Source: Candidatus Desulfofervidaceae bacterium (GTDB taxonomy: Bacteria; Desulfobacterota; Desulfofervidia; Desulfofervidales; Desulfofervidaceae). Taken from it: a stretch of 64,000 nt of DNA. A program made the position numbers and the translations under genes. How positions within the stretch are numbered: the first letter of the stretch is position 1; the number at the start of each line of letters is the position of its first letter. A model generated the notes under the pieces. That model ran no database searches. It had not been told where the DNA came from and saw nothing but the letters and a program-made list of their open reading frames with translations. This document shows, in pieces, positions 1 through 9,357 of the stretch. The DNA is taken from assembly GCA_027038965.1 (NCBI GenBank), contig JALWFG010000021.1:62001-126000 (forward strand), in the 5' to 3' direction.

Positions 1-2916
1 AAAGAATTCCCTTAATGCCTCTAGGACCATTTGAGATCTTTCTTTTATTTCCTTCCAATCTGTTTCCTTAAGGTAAAGGCCAAATTTTTCTTTGGCCTTT
101 AAAAAGGCATAATCTAAATTATCATTGTATGTCTTAATGTGTGCCATTACTTCATGAAAGGCCTCCCCAAATTTTTCTTCTCCTGCTGGGGAAATGGGTT
201 CAGGAAGAAGCCCTTCCAAGTCTTGTTCAGAAGTAAGCCTAAAGGGCAGGATTAAGGATGAAGTAGGGCTTATGTGAGGCACTTTGCCTTGATTTGTCTT
301 TGGAAAAGATTTTTTATTAGGCTCCTGATAAAGTCTGGGCAAGGTTCCTTCTTGATAGAGGGTGAAGGGACCCGAAGCACAGGCCATATCCTTAAGCCTC
401 TCTTCTAAAACCTCTTCTAAATCAAGGGCACTTGCTATTAGCCGAGTCCAGCAAATTTGGGGTAAGGCCTTACGTTGAACCTGACTTAGGATAAAAAGAG
501 CCTTTTTGGCCCTGGTTAAGGCGACATAAAGGAGGTTCAATTCATCCTCCAGGTGTCTTTTTTGAGCATATTCCTTAGCCTTTTTAAGACGAGGATTTAG
601 CTCTGCCTCGTAACGGTTGGGGCGCAGATAGATGCCTTCAAGCATAAAGCCTGAGTTCTGATAACTATATTCCCAAATAAGCCTATCTTGAGTTTCGTCT
701 GTGCAGTCATAGTTAGTGTCAGGGAGGATAACGGCCTCGTATTCTAGTCCCTTGGCCTTGTGAACCGTAATTACTTTAACCGAGCCCTCAAGGGTTTCTT
801 TTGCCTGTCGCAAGGAGCCCTTTCTTTCTTCAAGATAATTCAAAAAGGCTCGTAAGCTGCGTAAAGATGACATTTCAAATTGATGGGCCACCTCCATAAG
901 CTGAACTAAATTGGGCCTATCTCCTAGTTTTGAGGGGAGATCAAAGGTATCATAGATGCGTTTTAAAAGACTACAAATGGAAACAAGGTCAACTTGATTG
1001 CGAAGGGATTCAAGTCTTTTTTTAAGCCCTTCATAGGCCTGATCTGAGACAAAAAAGTCTTCTATCTGAGGGTCAGATAAACCCAAGGCCTTCAAAAAGA
1101 CACTGAGCCCAAGTTTGTTCTTGGGATTATCCAAATAGCTTAAGAGGTTTACTACGGCCCTTACCGATGGAGCCATCATTAAAAGCACTTGGGTCTCTGT
1201 TTGGACAGGAATACCTGCCTCCTTGAGAATAGATAAAAACCTTTCAGCCGTTTTTTTTCTTCTGACTAAAATCCCAATATCTTTGTAGTCAAAGCCAAGT
1301 GCTTTAAGTTCCTCAATGATCCCACAAATAGTCTTTCCCAAAATACCATTGGCTTGCTTTAGCTCTAGCGAAGCTTCTTCAGGGGGAAGGAGATCAAAGC
1401 GGATAAAATGAGGCTGTTTCTTGCCTGCCTCATTACTAAAAGCAGATTGTTGTTCCTGAAAGGGAAAACCAAAGCGATCCTTTAGATAAAATCCCACTTT
1501 GTTGACAAAGGTCACCAACCCACTGCTACTGCGGTAGTTTATGGGAAGCGTTTTCTCTTCAATAAAACCTTTAAAACGGCTTTTGACATACTCTGAAAGC
1601 CTACTTTCTCCACCTCGAAACCGATAAATTGCCTGTTTGGGATCACCTACAAAAAAGAAGCTACCTGCTGTATCTCGGCTACCTATACCAGCTACAAGCT
1701 CATTTACCAGAGGCTCCAAGATTTGCCATTGAAGCACATTTGTGTCTTGGAATTCATCTAAAAGCAGATGTTTTATCCTGGCATCTAGCCGATAATAAAA
1801 GAAATCCTTTTGGTCAGAATAAAAATTCTGCTTAACCAAAAGACGGTAGGCCAAAGAAGAAAGATCGGCGAAGGTTAAACAATTTTCCCGCCTTTTTATG
1901 GTTTCAAAGTGGGTATCAAAATGCTTAAAGAGCTCATACAAAACCCCCACCAAGTGCTGATTGCTCAAAAAGAGATACCCTGAAAGGGCCTGTTTGAGGG
2001 TTTGAAAACCCTCCTCACAGGCTGAGGCCACTGATTTAAAATGTTGATGCTCGGCAAGGCTTGGTTTGGAAAAAAGCGGAATACAGGCCAGTTCTTTTAT
2101 AGAATTTGATTTTTCTATCTTATCTAAAGTCTTCAGACCACTTTTATTCTTCAAAATGTTTTTTGTTTGCTTTACAAAGTCTTTGGCGGCCTGCCATACC
2201 CTTTGTTCGGCTTCTTTTAAATCCTTAATTGAAGGAAAAACAAAATCTTTCACAAACTCTTTGTGGGCAATAAATCCCCTAAATACTGCCTTAATCCATT
2301 CTCTTATGCCCCGACGCAAGAGGTCCTGACGACTCAATTCCAGAAGGTCATTTTTGAGCCCTTCATTATGAACGGCCTCTATTAAGGTCAAATCCAGGGC
2401 CTCCTCAAACATAAGCTCTTCTTTGGCCTCGTCAGCTACTTCAATATCAGGTCTGATGCCTAATTCAAAGGGAAAGAGGCGAATAACCCCCAATAAAAAG
2501 CTGTCAAGGGTAGAAATCTCAAGCCGGGAAAGGCTGTTCAAAAGGAGAATATAAAGCCTTTGGGCCTTGTGCTTGAGTAGGTTAATATTGGGCTCTAACT
2601 CAAAGAGCAAGGTGTATTCCCCTTCATCTGGAGATGTCAATTTGTCTGCTTGCATGGCAACCCTAATCCATTTCAGGAGACGCTCTTTCATCTCATGGGC
2701 CGCTTTGTTGGTAAAGGTAAGAGCCACTACTTCTTGGATAAATCTAGAGTCTATTTTTTCTTCAGAAGAATTTATTGGTCTTGCTTCTACCTGCTTTAAA
2801 AGGATGTTGAAGAGCCGAAGGGTAAGGATATAGGTCTTGCCTGTGCCAGCACTAGCCTCTAGGGCAATGTTTCGCCTTGGTTCTAATAAATATTTGGAAT
2901 CAAATGGAGACTTCAT
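1..2916 (-). CDS. AddA/RecB-like UvrD-family helicase-nuclease, 3' end outside window
   Basis: The reading frame starts at the ATG complementary to 2914-2916 and stays open to base 1, so 972 residues are visible and the C-terminus is missing. UvrD/SF1A motifs are clear: Walker A ASAGTGKT (residues 21-28), the DEFQD Walker B box near residue 388, VGDPKQAIYRFRGG shortly after, VITVHKAKGLEYE, and LLYVALTRAKK near the end. The motif FGEAFHEVMAHI close to the visible end resembles the start of an AddA-type nuclease domain. It lies 94 bases downstream of an AddB-like gene on the same strand, so the two probably form a RecBCD/AddAB-type complex that resects double-strand breaks. A remote AddA or RecB assignment is equally possible; the helicase call itself is firm. 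Confidence 0.9.
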   Translation of the reverse strand, partial: MKSPFDSKYLLEPRRNIALEASAGTGKTYILTLRLFNILLKQVEARPINSSEEKIDSRFIQEVVALTFTNKAAHEMKERLLKWIRVAMQADKLTSPDEGEYTLLFELEPNINLLKHKAQRLYILLLNSLSRLEISTLDSFLLGVIRLFPFELGIRPDIEVADEAKEELMFEEALDLTLIEAVHNEGLKNDLLELSRQDLLRRGIREWIKAVFRGFIAHKEFVKDFVFPSIKDLKEAEQRVWQAAKDFVKQTKNILKNKSGLKTLDKIEKSNSIKELACIPLFSKPSLAEHQHFKSVASACEEGFQTLKQALSGYLFLSNQHLVGVLYELFKHFDTHFETIKRRENCLTFADLSSLAYRLLVKQNFYSDQKDFFYYRLDARIKHLLLDEFQDTNVLQWQILEPLVNELVAGIGSRDTAGSFFFVGDPKQAIYRFRGGESRLSEYVKSRFKGFIEEKTLPINYRSSSGLVTFVNKVGFYLKDRFGFPFQEQQSAFSNEAGKKQPHFIRFDLLPPEEASLELKQANGILGKTICGIIEELKALGFDYKDIGILVRRKKTAERFLSILKEAGIPVQTETQVLLMMAPSVRAVVNLLSYLDNPKNKLGLSVFLKALGLSDPQIEDFFVSDQAYEGLKKRLESLRNQVDLVSICSLLKRIYDTFDLPSKLGDRPNLVQLMEVAHQFEMSSLRSLRAFLNYLEERKGSLRQAKETLEGSVKVITVHKAKGLEYEAVILPDTNYDCTDETQDRLIWEYSYQNSGFMLEGIYLRPNRYEAELNPRLKKAKEYAQKRHLEDELNLLYVALTRAKKALFILSQVQRKALPQICWTRLIASALDLEEVLEERLKDMACASGPFTLYQEGTLPRLYQEPNKKSFPKTNQGKVPHISPTSSLILPFRLTSEQDLEGLLPEPISPAGEEKFGEAFHEVMAHIKTYNDNLDYAFLKAKEKFGLYLKETDWKEIKERSQMVLEALREFF

Positions 2917-2964
2917 TTCTAAATTTCAAAAAACATTCAACCTTGCTTCTAGTAATCGCATGTA

Positions 2965-3004
2965 AGTTTTAAGTGTTAAGGTAAGTCTTTTCCCTCTACA
3001 ACCT
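2965..3004. repeat. 40-bp dispersed repeat, copy 1
   Basis: This sits in the 94-base gap between the two recombination genes. It begins with two 7-mers (AGTTTTA at 2965, AGTGTTA at 2972), followed by a 26-base pyrimidine-rich stretch ending CTACAACCT. By hand alignment it matches 44741-44780 at 34 of 40 positions in the same orientation, and that second copy is part of a longer 7-bp-period array. Function unknown. Confidence 0.55.
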
Positions 3005-3010
3005 CGTAGT

Positions 3011-5767
3011 CTAACACATATCTTGATACTCGCAAAAGCGGCATTGGTCTCCTTGTTTTCTTTCCCAGGTATCTTTGGCAAGGATTTCTGTCAATATCTT
3101 TTTAAGCCAGTGTTCATAAGTTTCCATATAGCCCCAAGGGTCTTTAGCAAAATCCTTATAGTGATACTTGATTTCAAAGTTGTTCAAGTCATAAAAGCCA
3201 AGGGCCTCGCAGTTTTCATAATCCCACCCATACTTTTTATAAAGCAAAAATAGATAAAAGGGTAATTGCACCCCCAAAAAATTTTCTCCAATTTCACAGG
3301 CCCTGGCCGAAGGGATATAACCGGTTTTATAGTCAATAATTCGAAATTTTCCTGCTTTGCGATCTATTCGGTCCGGAATACCCTTAAGAATAAGGGTAAA
3401 ATCCCGTATGGTATAAGGCACTTCTATTTCGGTTTCTAAAAGGGAGACTTCTGGCTGCCAACCTTGCCTGAACTCGCGGTATTCGTTCTTTATAAAACGT
3501 CCAAGCCGGGTTAGGAGAATCTCTATCTCCAACTGGGCAGAAGGTTGTTGGTTGAACTGGGGCATTTTTTTAAACTCCTCTAAAAGGCCCTGCCTGAGTT
3601 TCTCTAAAAACTCTTTATGGCCCCTTTCCCAGATTCGCTGTTTATAAAGCATTTTTAAAACTTTATGAAAGACAATGCCCTTATCCTGAGGCAAAATCCT
3701 TTCGGTTACCCGAATGGGTGGTTCCAGTTTGAGTATATAACGCAAGTAGAATTTATAAGGACATACCTGATAACAAAATAAGGCTGAAGGACTAATACTC
3801 CTTTCTTCTAGAAAGGCCGGTTTGAATCTCCTTTTCATCTTGTTTTTACCAGAAGTGTCATTTATTTGAGACCAAGGCTGGTCTCTCAATAGCGGGGCAG
3901 GTATTGTTGTATAAGCCTGATAATCCTCAACTTCTTTCTCATAATCTGGGTAAAGAAGAGATTTTTGATAGATAATTTCCTCTATAAAACGGCTTCTAAC
4001 ACCTCTCTCTTCACTAGCAACATAGCTCAAATAGGCCCTTCTGGCCCCCTTTAAAAGCCTTTCAAAGTGGTAGCGATAAAGGGCCTCTCTTTCCTTATAG
4101 GTAGGTAGATTTAAGGCCCTGCGAACCGCGGTATTTAAAAAAAGGTCCTTCTCGCTTTTTGCCGGAAAAAGGCCCTCATTCATATCTGGAATAATGACTA
4201 CATCAAACTGAAGATTTCTAGTTTCAAGCACCTCCATCACCTGAATCTTACCGCCGATGCCTCCAGGAAGGGGATAATTAAGCCCCCCTAAATAATTGAG
4301 TATATAGCGAAAAAGGCTTAAAAAATCGTTTTTTTCAGGAGAGATTCTTCCAAGGGTAGCCAAATCCTCAAGCGCCTCCCACATTTTCTTTAGGGCCATG
4401 GTTTCATGAGGGTGACTCAAAAGGGGTTTCAAGGAGCCCTGAAGACAAAGTTTCTGCAAAAAATCGGTAATTCTCAGACAGAGGTCATCTATACGCTCGG
4501 ACTCAAGCTGTCCCTTTATTTCAGAAATGGTTCTAAATATAGGTCCCTTTTGATCAGAAATGTAGATAAGATTATTCTTTAAAATTCTTTCTTGATAGCC
4601 TTGACATTCACCAGGAATAAGACCCTTAAAAAGGGGATGAGTAAGGAGATTGAGTAAAGGGCGGTGATAATAACCATACTCTGTTTGAGTTGCCCAAAGC
4701 TCATAAAAAAAGTAGAGCAAACTATAGCTTAGACTGTGCTTGAGATCTAGGCCCATGGTCAGATTCAAATGTCTTTCATCTAGGTAGCTTAAAAGTAAAT
4801 TTTTAAGGCTAGCGTCTGGCAATACAATGGCAATTTTATGGGGTTCGAGACCCATTTTTAGGGATTCACTTATTGCATTTAGAATAAAGCCAACTTGTGA
4901 AACGGCGTTTGGAAAGGCCTTGATAGTAGGATTTATAAGCAAACTAGCTTGCATTTCACTTCGAGTCTGGCTTCCCTCTAACCAGATGACCTCAGAAGGG
5001 TCTTTGCCCCACGCCTTCAAAATGGCCTCCTGGTGGGGATAAGGTTTCTTAATTTCGGCCTGAAAAAAGACAAAAAGGGGTACCCTGTGGGCTACCAACT
5101 TAAAAAAGGCCATCTCTGTCTTGGTCATCGTAATAGGGCCCACCAGATAAATCGTCCTAAACTGCGATAGAAATGTCTCATCAAGTTGCAAGGCAGTCTC
5201 TTTAACAACAGGGTCTATTAGACTTCTTTCCCTTAAGAGATGGACGTAGGTGCTCCAAACTTTTTCCAGCACTTGAACGTGGGCCTCATAGTCAGTATAA
5301 AGGGCCTGTTCTCTGAGCTGGGTAAAATCTATTCGTTCCCTTAAAATTTCATCGTAAAAACGCAAAAGCCGATTTCCCACTTCTAAAAAGCTAAATAGGT
5401 CTTCAAGCCAATTTTCCTTGTTTTTCTGGGGCGTTTCTTCTAAAAGGTTCCTAAAAAGGGAACTTGAATGAGCCTCTGTCTGCTTAATAGCCTCTTTTAA
5501 GAAAAAATTGCGTTGCCAATTGTTAATGATGATGCCTGAATAGGGGCTTAAGGTAGCTTCACGAATAAATTCGCCTATTTCATAAAGATAGGGCAAAAAA
5601 AAGGCTTCTTTTTGGAAATTTTCCTGAAGGTAATGGCTAAAATAGAGTTTATTCCGTTGCGTAGGAAAAACGACCGCTATTTCGGAAAAATCAAGACCAT
5701 TTTTGAGAATTTCCTTACATAAAACATCCAAAATATCTGTGCCAAAGGGAACACCAAAGACATGCAC
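3011..5767 (-). CDS. AddB-like PD-(D/E)XK nuclease with Fe-S cluster cysteines
   Basis: This 918-residue protein is the probable partner of the helicase downstream. The N-terminal half is helicase-like without an obvious P-loop (the stretch VVFPTQRNKLYF stands where one might be), as in structural AddB-type subunits. The C-terminal third carries a PD-(D/E)XK nuclease: the CPYKFYLRY motif near residue 695, then IPDRIDRK and IIDYKTGY. It ends with C909-x2-C912-x5-C918, which with the earlier Cys forms the four-cysteine Fe-S signature of AddB/RecB-like nucleases. Expected role: double-strand break processing with the helicase. The family is firm; calling it AddB rather than a diverged relative is inference. 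Confidence 0.85.
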   Translation of the reverse strand: MHVFGVPFGTDILDVLCKEILKNGLDFSEIAVVFPTQRNKLYFSHYLQENFQKEAFFLPYLYEIGEFIREATLSPYSGIIINNWQRNFFLKEAIKQTEAHSSSLFRNLLEETPQKNKENWLEDLFSFLEVGNRLLRFYDEILRERIDFTQLREQALYTDYEAHVQVLEKVWSTYVHLLRERSLIDPVVKETALQLDETFLSQFRTIYLVGPITMTKTEMAFFKLVAHRVPLFVFFQAEIKKPYPHQEAILKAWGKDPSEVIWLEGSQTRSEMQASLLINPTIKAFPNAVSQVGFILNAISESLKMGLEPHKIAIVLPDASLKNLLLSYLDERHLNLTMGLDLKHSLSYSLLYFFYELWATQTEYGYYHRPLLNLLTHPLFKGLIPGECQGYQERILKNNLIYISDQKGPIFRTISEIKGQLESERIDDLCLRITDFLQKLCLQGSLKPLLSHPHETMALKKMWEALEDLATLGRISPEKNDFLSLFRYILNYLGGLNYPLPGGIGGKIQVMEVLETRNLQFDVVIIPDMNEGLFPAKSEKDLFLNTAVRRALNLPTYKEREALYRYHFERLLKGARRAYLSYVASEERGVRSRFIEEIIYQKSLLYPDYEKEVEDYQAYTTIPAPLLRDQPWSQINDTSGKNKMKRRFKPAFLEERSISPSALFCYQVCPYKFYLRYILKLEPPIRVTERILPQDKGIVFHKVLKMLYKQRIWERGHKEFLEKLRQGLLEEFKKMPQFNQQPSAQLEIEILLTRLGRFIKNEYREFRQGWQPEVSLLETEIEVPYTIRDFTLILKGIPDRIDRKAGKFRIIDYKTGYIPSARACEIGENFLGVQLPFYLFLLYKKYGWDYENCEALGFYDLNNFEIKYHYKDFAKDPWGYMETYEHWLKKILTEILAKDTWERKQGDQCRFCEYQDMC

Positions 5768-5940
5768 ATTAAGGAACCTTACAAAGTTTATTTTTTCTTA
5801 AAAATTAATACCCCTTTTAAAAATGTTTTTCAAGCTACCTTCTGGACTAAAAAATCATCAGCCTCAGGTATACTCATGTGGATAGAGCAAACTTGCCTTT
5901 GCTTCTTGACTTATTGGAGGAAAAATGGCATGAAGTCAGC

Positions 5941-7239
5941 ATGCATCAGGGTAAACATGGGAAAGTGCTTTTGTTTGAAGTAAACCCTTACTCTCCCCCT
6001 ATGACTCCCATTTCTTTAGGATATCTGGCAGCTTTTTTAAAGAAACATGGATTTGAAACAAAGATTGTAACTATCAGCGAATATGGGGAACATTCCCTTA
6101 ATTCGTTATCCCGCCTGATTAAAGAATTTGACCCCCAATTAGTAGGCTTTTCTACATACCAAAGGAATATTTTATACGTCTTGGGTTTGGCTTCGTTTAT
6201 AAAATCCCTCAATTCTGAAATAAAAATTGCTTTGGGAGGCCCTCAGATCACCTTTATGCCTTCTCAGGCCCTAAAGGAAATGCCCATGATAGATTATCTG
6301 TGTCGGAGCGAGGGCGAGCTGACCCTCTTGACTATTGCCCAGGCGATTGCAGGTGGGCATCCATTTGATAGTCTTAAAGGAGTAACCTTCAACTATCAAG
6401 GAGAGATTGTAGAAACAGAACCTCTTGTAGGCCTTGAAGACCTTGATGAATATCCCTCTCCCCATTTGATGGGCCTTTTTGATTACACCCAAGTTGAAGA
6501 AGTAATCATGCTTTCCTCCAGGGGATGCCCTTACAATTGCATTTTCTGTTACACCCCTCAGGCATTCAATCACAAAATAAGGTTTCATTCCATTGAAAGG
6601 GTTATAGAAGAAATTAAGTGGGTCTTAAAAAAGGGGAAAAATCGGTTTTGGTTTGCTGACCCCAACTTTTCGTTTAAGGCCGAAAGGGTTCATCAGATAT
6701 TGGATGAGATTATTCGTCACGAGCTAAAAGTAAACATGTGGCTCGAAACCAGAGTAGATTTAATCAACGAAGCAATGATGAAAAAGATGAAACGGGCTGG
6801 GGTTCACACCATTGCTTATGGTTTAGAATCTGCTTCCGAGCATGTATTAAAAATCATTAAAAAGAGGGTATCTTTAGATCAGTTAAGAAATGCCATTAAA
6901 CTGGCTCAAAAATATGAGATAGAAGTAGAACTTTTTTCCCTATTTGGGCTTCCGGGAGAAAGGTTCGTTGATGCAGTCAAAACATTGGAATTTGTGAAAA
7001 AACAGGGGGTAAAAATTCAGGGCAACTCTAATGCTCAACAGATGCAATTATACTTTGGGACCCCTTTAACTAGGAATTACGCTCGTTATGGGATCAAACC
7101 ATTGCCAGACAAAAGACCAGCGTATATCTCTATTGGTGACCGCTATGAAACAGATACTATGACCAGAGAAGAAATAGAAAAGATTAAGGCATTATGGCGC
7201 CAAAATTCTCTAGATAGAGGTAAAAGGGTGGTTTCATGA
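5941..7239 (+). CDS. B12-binding-domain radical SAM protein
   Basis: The N-terminal ~130 residues look like a cobalamin-binding Rossmann domain (VNPYSPPMTPISLGYLAAFL). A radical SAM core follows with C-x3-C-x2-C in SSRGCPYNCIFCYTP near residue 196. The frame is open from a GTG at 5878, but homology begins around KVLLFEVNP, so ATG 5941 is the most economical start; a GGAGG lies about 20 bases upstream, a poor spacing, so the start is unsure. Proteins of this class do methylations, ring rearrangements or other radical chemistry; no substrate can be read here. The stop overlaps the next start in ATGA, so the SPASM/TPR protein is probably a coupled partner. Confidence 0.85.
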   Translation: MHQGKHGKVLLFEVNPYSPPMTPISLGYLAAFLKKHGFETKIVTISEYGEHSLNSLSRLIKEFDPQLVGFSTYQRNILYVLGLASFIKSLNSEIKIALGGPQITFMPSQALKEMPMIDYLCRSEGELTLLTIAQAIAGGHPFDSLKGVTFNYQGEIVETEPLVGLEDLDEYPSPHLMGLFDYTQVEEVIMLSSRGCPYNCIFCYTPQAFNHKIRFHSIERVIEEIKWVLKKGKNRFWFADPNFSFKAERVHQILDEIIRHELKVNMWLETRVDLINEAMMKKMKRAGVHTIAYGLESASEHVLKIIKKRVSLDQLRNAIKLAQKYEIEVELFSLFGLPGERFVDAVKTLEFVKKQGVKIQGNSNAQQMQLYFGTPLTRNYARYGIKPLPDKRPAYISIGDRYETDTMTREEIEKIKALWRQNSLDRGKRVVS

Positions 7240-8642
7240 TTGATAAATGTTATTTAAAACTAAGCCCTGAAACGCCTTTTGAACCCATATTTAACCTCCT
7301 TTCTAATCTCAAAATTTTTAGCGATATCTATGTTTTTGCCGATGACCCTCTAGAGTTATCGCCCCAAATATTCAAACTGGCTCAAGGCATCCGTGATTTT
7401 TTAAGTCAATACTCTTTCTGCAGAATTTATCTTCACCTCGTGCATCCTTTTAGACCCGATTTGAATCCATTTTATACCCAGCTTACGGAATTCACCTCTG
7501 CTTTCAACATTGAAGGGTACAACCACCAATGCACACCCAGATTTATTATCTTCCCTGTTCTAACTCATATTCCCAACGAACAAGAAATGCTTCCTTTTCT
7601 CAATTTTCTAGAAGACCAGTTTATGCCCCCTAGTCTGATTGTTGATGCCTCACATGATGCCTCTGTCCCTCAAATGATAGAAAGGTTATTCTATCTCTCT
7701 GACCCAGACCCTATAGTATCGCTAGGACAACATGAACTCCTTTTGGACTTGACAGAAATGGAATACCCAGATGAACGTTTGACAAGCCCTTGCATGGTGC
7801 AAGCGGTGATAGACGAGAGGGGATATGTCTATCCGTGCTTTCGGGCTTATCAGACCAAAACAGGTGGAGTAAAACTTACTGAAGGTTACATTGAGGATAA
7901 GTTGTTTCCCCCTACGGAGATGTGTGCGGAATGTAAATATAGAACTCTAATCTCTGCTGGGCCTGCCCTTGAAAAGAGGGTTCAAGGAGAAATTCACTTT
8001 GAACTAGGACTTTCATATTTTGATCAAGCGGCTATAGAAGCGGCCTTGAAACACTTTAATCAAGCCTTGGCCTTGGTTTCAGAAGAAGATAAGTCTGAGG
8101 TATATTTTTACTTGGCCCTATGTAAGGCCAATCTGGGTGAGTATCAAAACGCTATTGAGCTATTGCAACGGGCAAACATTTGGAATTATAATGCTTATTT
8201 CTACCTCGGAATTTGTCATTTCAATCTGGGAAACTACAAACGGGCTAAAGATGCCTTGATAAAGGCCCTTGAGTTTGAATTGCCATTTGAGGATAAAATT
8301 TCAATTGTCCTTTATTTGGCTAGTGCTTACAAGGAAATTGGGGAATATTCAAAGGCCATTTCTTTGCTTAAGAACCTGGTCCTATTTAGTCCTGAAATAA
8401 AGGAAATTTATAATTTAATGGGGACATGCTATTACAAGACACATCAATATCAAGATGCGATTGCCTGTTTTGAAAAGGCCATCGGCTTAGATCCCAACTC
8501 GGCCATTGACTATGCCAATCTTTGTTTGTCCTTCAAGGCCATAGGAAATAAAGAAAAGGCAATCCTATATTGCCAAAAGGCGCTTCAAATAGACCCTACT
8601 CTTAGTTTTGCTCGGACGGCATGGGAAGAGCTCAATTCTTAG
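7236..8642 (+). CDS. SPASM-like cysteine cluster plus TPR protein, no radical SAM core
   Basis: This 468-residue protein starts inside the stop codon of the radical SAM gene (ATGA overlap). The N-terminal ~180 residues lack the radical SAM C-x3-C-x2-C. Next comes a SPASM-like auxiliary cluster region: Cys near 187, then VIDERGYVYPCF with Cys near 202, then MCAECKYR. From about residue 255 to the end there are tetratricopeptide repeats, such as YFYLALCKANLGEYQNAIEL and AIACFEKAIGLDPNS. The first part may be a degenerate TIM-barrel remnant. Plausibly it is an accessory or substrate-presenting subunit for the upstream enzyme. I recognise domains, not a named family. Confidence 0.65.
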   Translation: MIDKCYLKLSPETPFEPIFNLLSNLKIFSDIYVFADDPLELSPQIFKLAQGIRDFLSQYSFCRIYLHLVHPFRPDLNPFYTQLTEFTSAFNIEGYNHQCTPRFIIFPVLTHIPNEQEMLPFLNFLEDQFMPPSLIVDASHDASVPQMIERLFYLSDPDPIVSLGQHELLLDLTEMEYPDERLTSPCMVQAVIDERGYVYPCFRAYQTKTGGVKLTEGYIEDKLFPPTEMCAECKYRTLISAGPALEKRVQGEIHFELGLSYFDQAAIEAALKHFNQALALVSEEDKSEVYFYLALCKANLGEYQNAIELLQRANIWNYNAYFYLGICHFNLGNYKRAKDALIKALEFELPFEDKISIVLYLASAYKEIGEYSKAISLLKNLVLFSPEIKEIYNLMGTCYYKTHQYQDAIACFEKAIGLDPNSAIDYANLCLSFKAIGNKEKAILYCQKALQIDPTLSFARTAWEELNS

Positions 8643-8910
8643 CCACCGCTGGTATGCAAATCTTTTGTAAAAAGCGAACTCTGTGAGAAAATCATATAAA
8701 ATTGCCTTTTAGTGTTTGGTAAATCTAAAATTTTGTTTTTTATTTAAAAAGTCTGCTCGCACCGACAGTTAGAAAACTTTTTCTTCTTTACAGTCTTTCT
8801 TTGAAGCAAAGCCCGTTGTATTCGTGGAAAGGAAATTGTCTTTCTCCTTCTTTCCAGATGCTTTTTAAACAAAAAATGGTCTCTTCAAGGCGTTTCCCTG
8901 ATTTCTAAAA

Positions 8911-8973
8911 AAGGGGGGGATACAATGATTATATATACACCCTATCCCCCCTTAACCCCCTAGAAACGGGGTT
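8911..8973. repeat. Paired G/C-tract hairpins
   Basis: An arm AAGGGGGGGATA (8911-8922) faces TATCCCCCCTT (8943-8953), complementary apart from one extra G, across an AT-rich loop. Directly after it AACCCC (8954-8959) faces GGGGTT (8968-8973). Two adjacent hairpins with homopolymeric stems in otherwise gene-free DNA resemble REP- or MITE-like palindromic units. No second copy was seen in this window, so repeat status is inferred from structure only. Confidence 0.45.
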
Positions 8974-9282
8974 CTGAAATCAATTTTGGCCATCCTCAAG
9001 TAAAGGATAAAGGAATAATAAGAAAGCGGCAACTTCAAGACCAAAAAACTGCCACACCGATTAAAGGACCGACCTGCACGCTGCTTTATCGGAAATATCA
9101 TTACCTATAAGTAAACCTTTTACTTAACTTGAAATATTACCTCTTTTCCTCTCTTTTGTCAACCCCTGTTGTGGTGGCCTGGTTTTAATTGGGATGATGG
9201 GAGAAAATATCCGGCTTGCTTGACCCTTATGGAATTGTATGTTTACAAGAAATACCATTTTAAAGTGTAATTGAAAATTTTC

Positions 9283-9311
9283 TTGAAGAGGTAAGTGGAA
9301 AGTAGTAGTAT
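9283..9311 (+). promoter_or_regulatory. Possible sigma-70-type promoter
   Basis: TTGAAG at 9283-9288 and TAGTAT at 9306-9311 are separated by 17 bases. They precede a gene with a strong ribosome site by about 46 bases. The -10 matches consensus at only four of six positions. Confidence 0.4.
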
Positions 9312-9357
9312 ATTAACCTCATGGGTTGAAGAGCAAACTTTAAAAAGGAGGTAAGAG

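Larger units (their letters stand above)
8643..9357. other. 715-base gene-free region at start of accessory island
   Basis: I see no convincing coding frame here. It holds a G-tract/C-tract hairpin pair at 8911-8973, a perfect 8-bp palindrome (TAAGTAAA against TTTACTTA, 3-base loop) at 9108-9126, and a probable promoter at 9283-9311. Composition alternates between A/T runs and short GC blocks, unlike the compact gene spacing elsewhere in the window. It may be a decayed or recombined segment, but no transposase remnant or recombination site was recognised. Confidence 0.5.
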
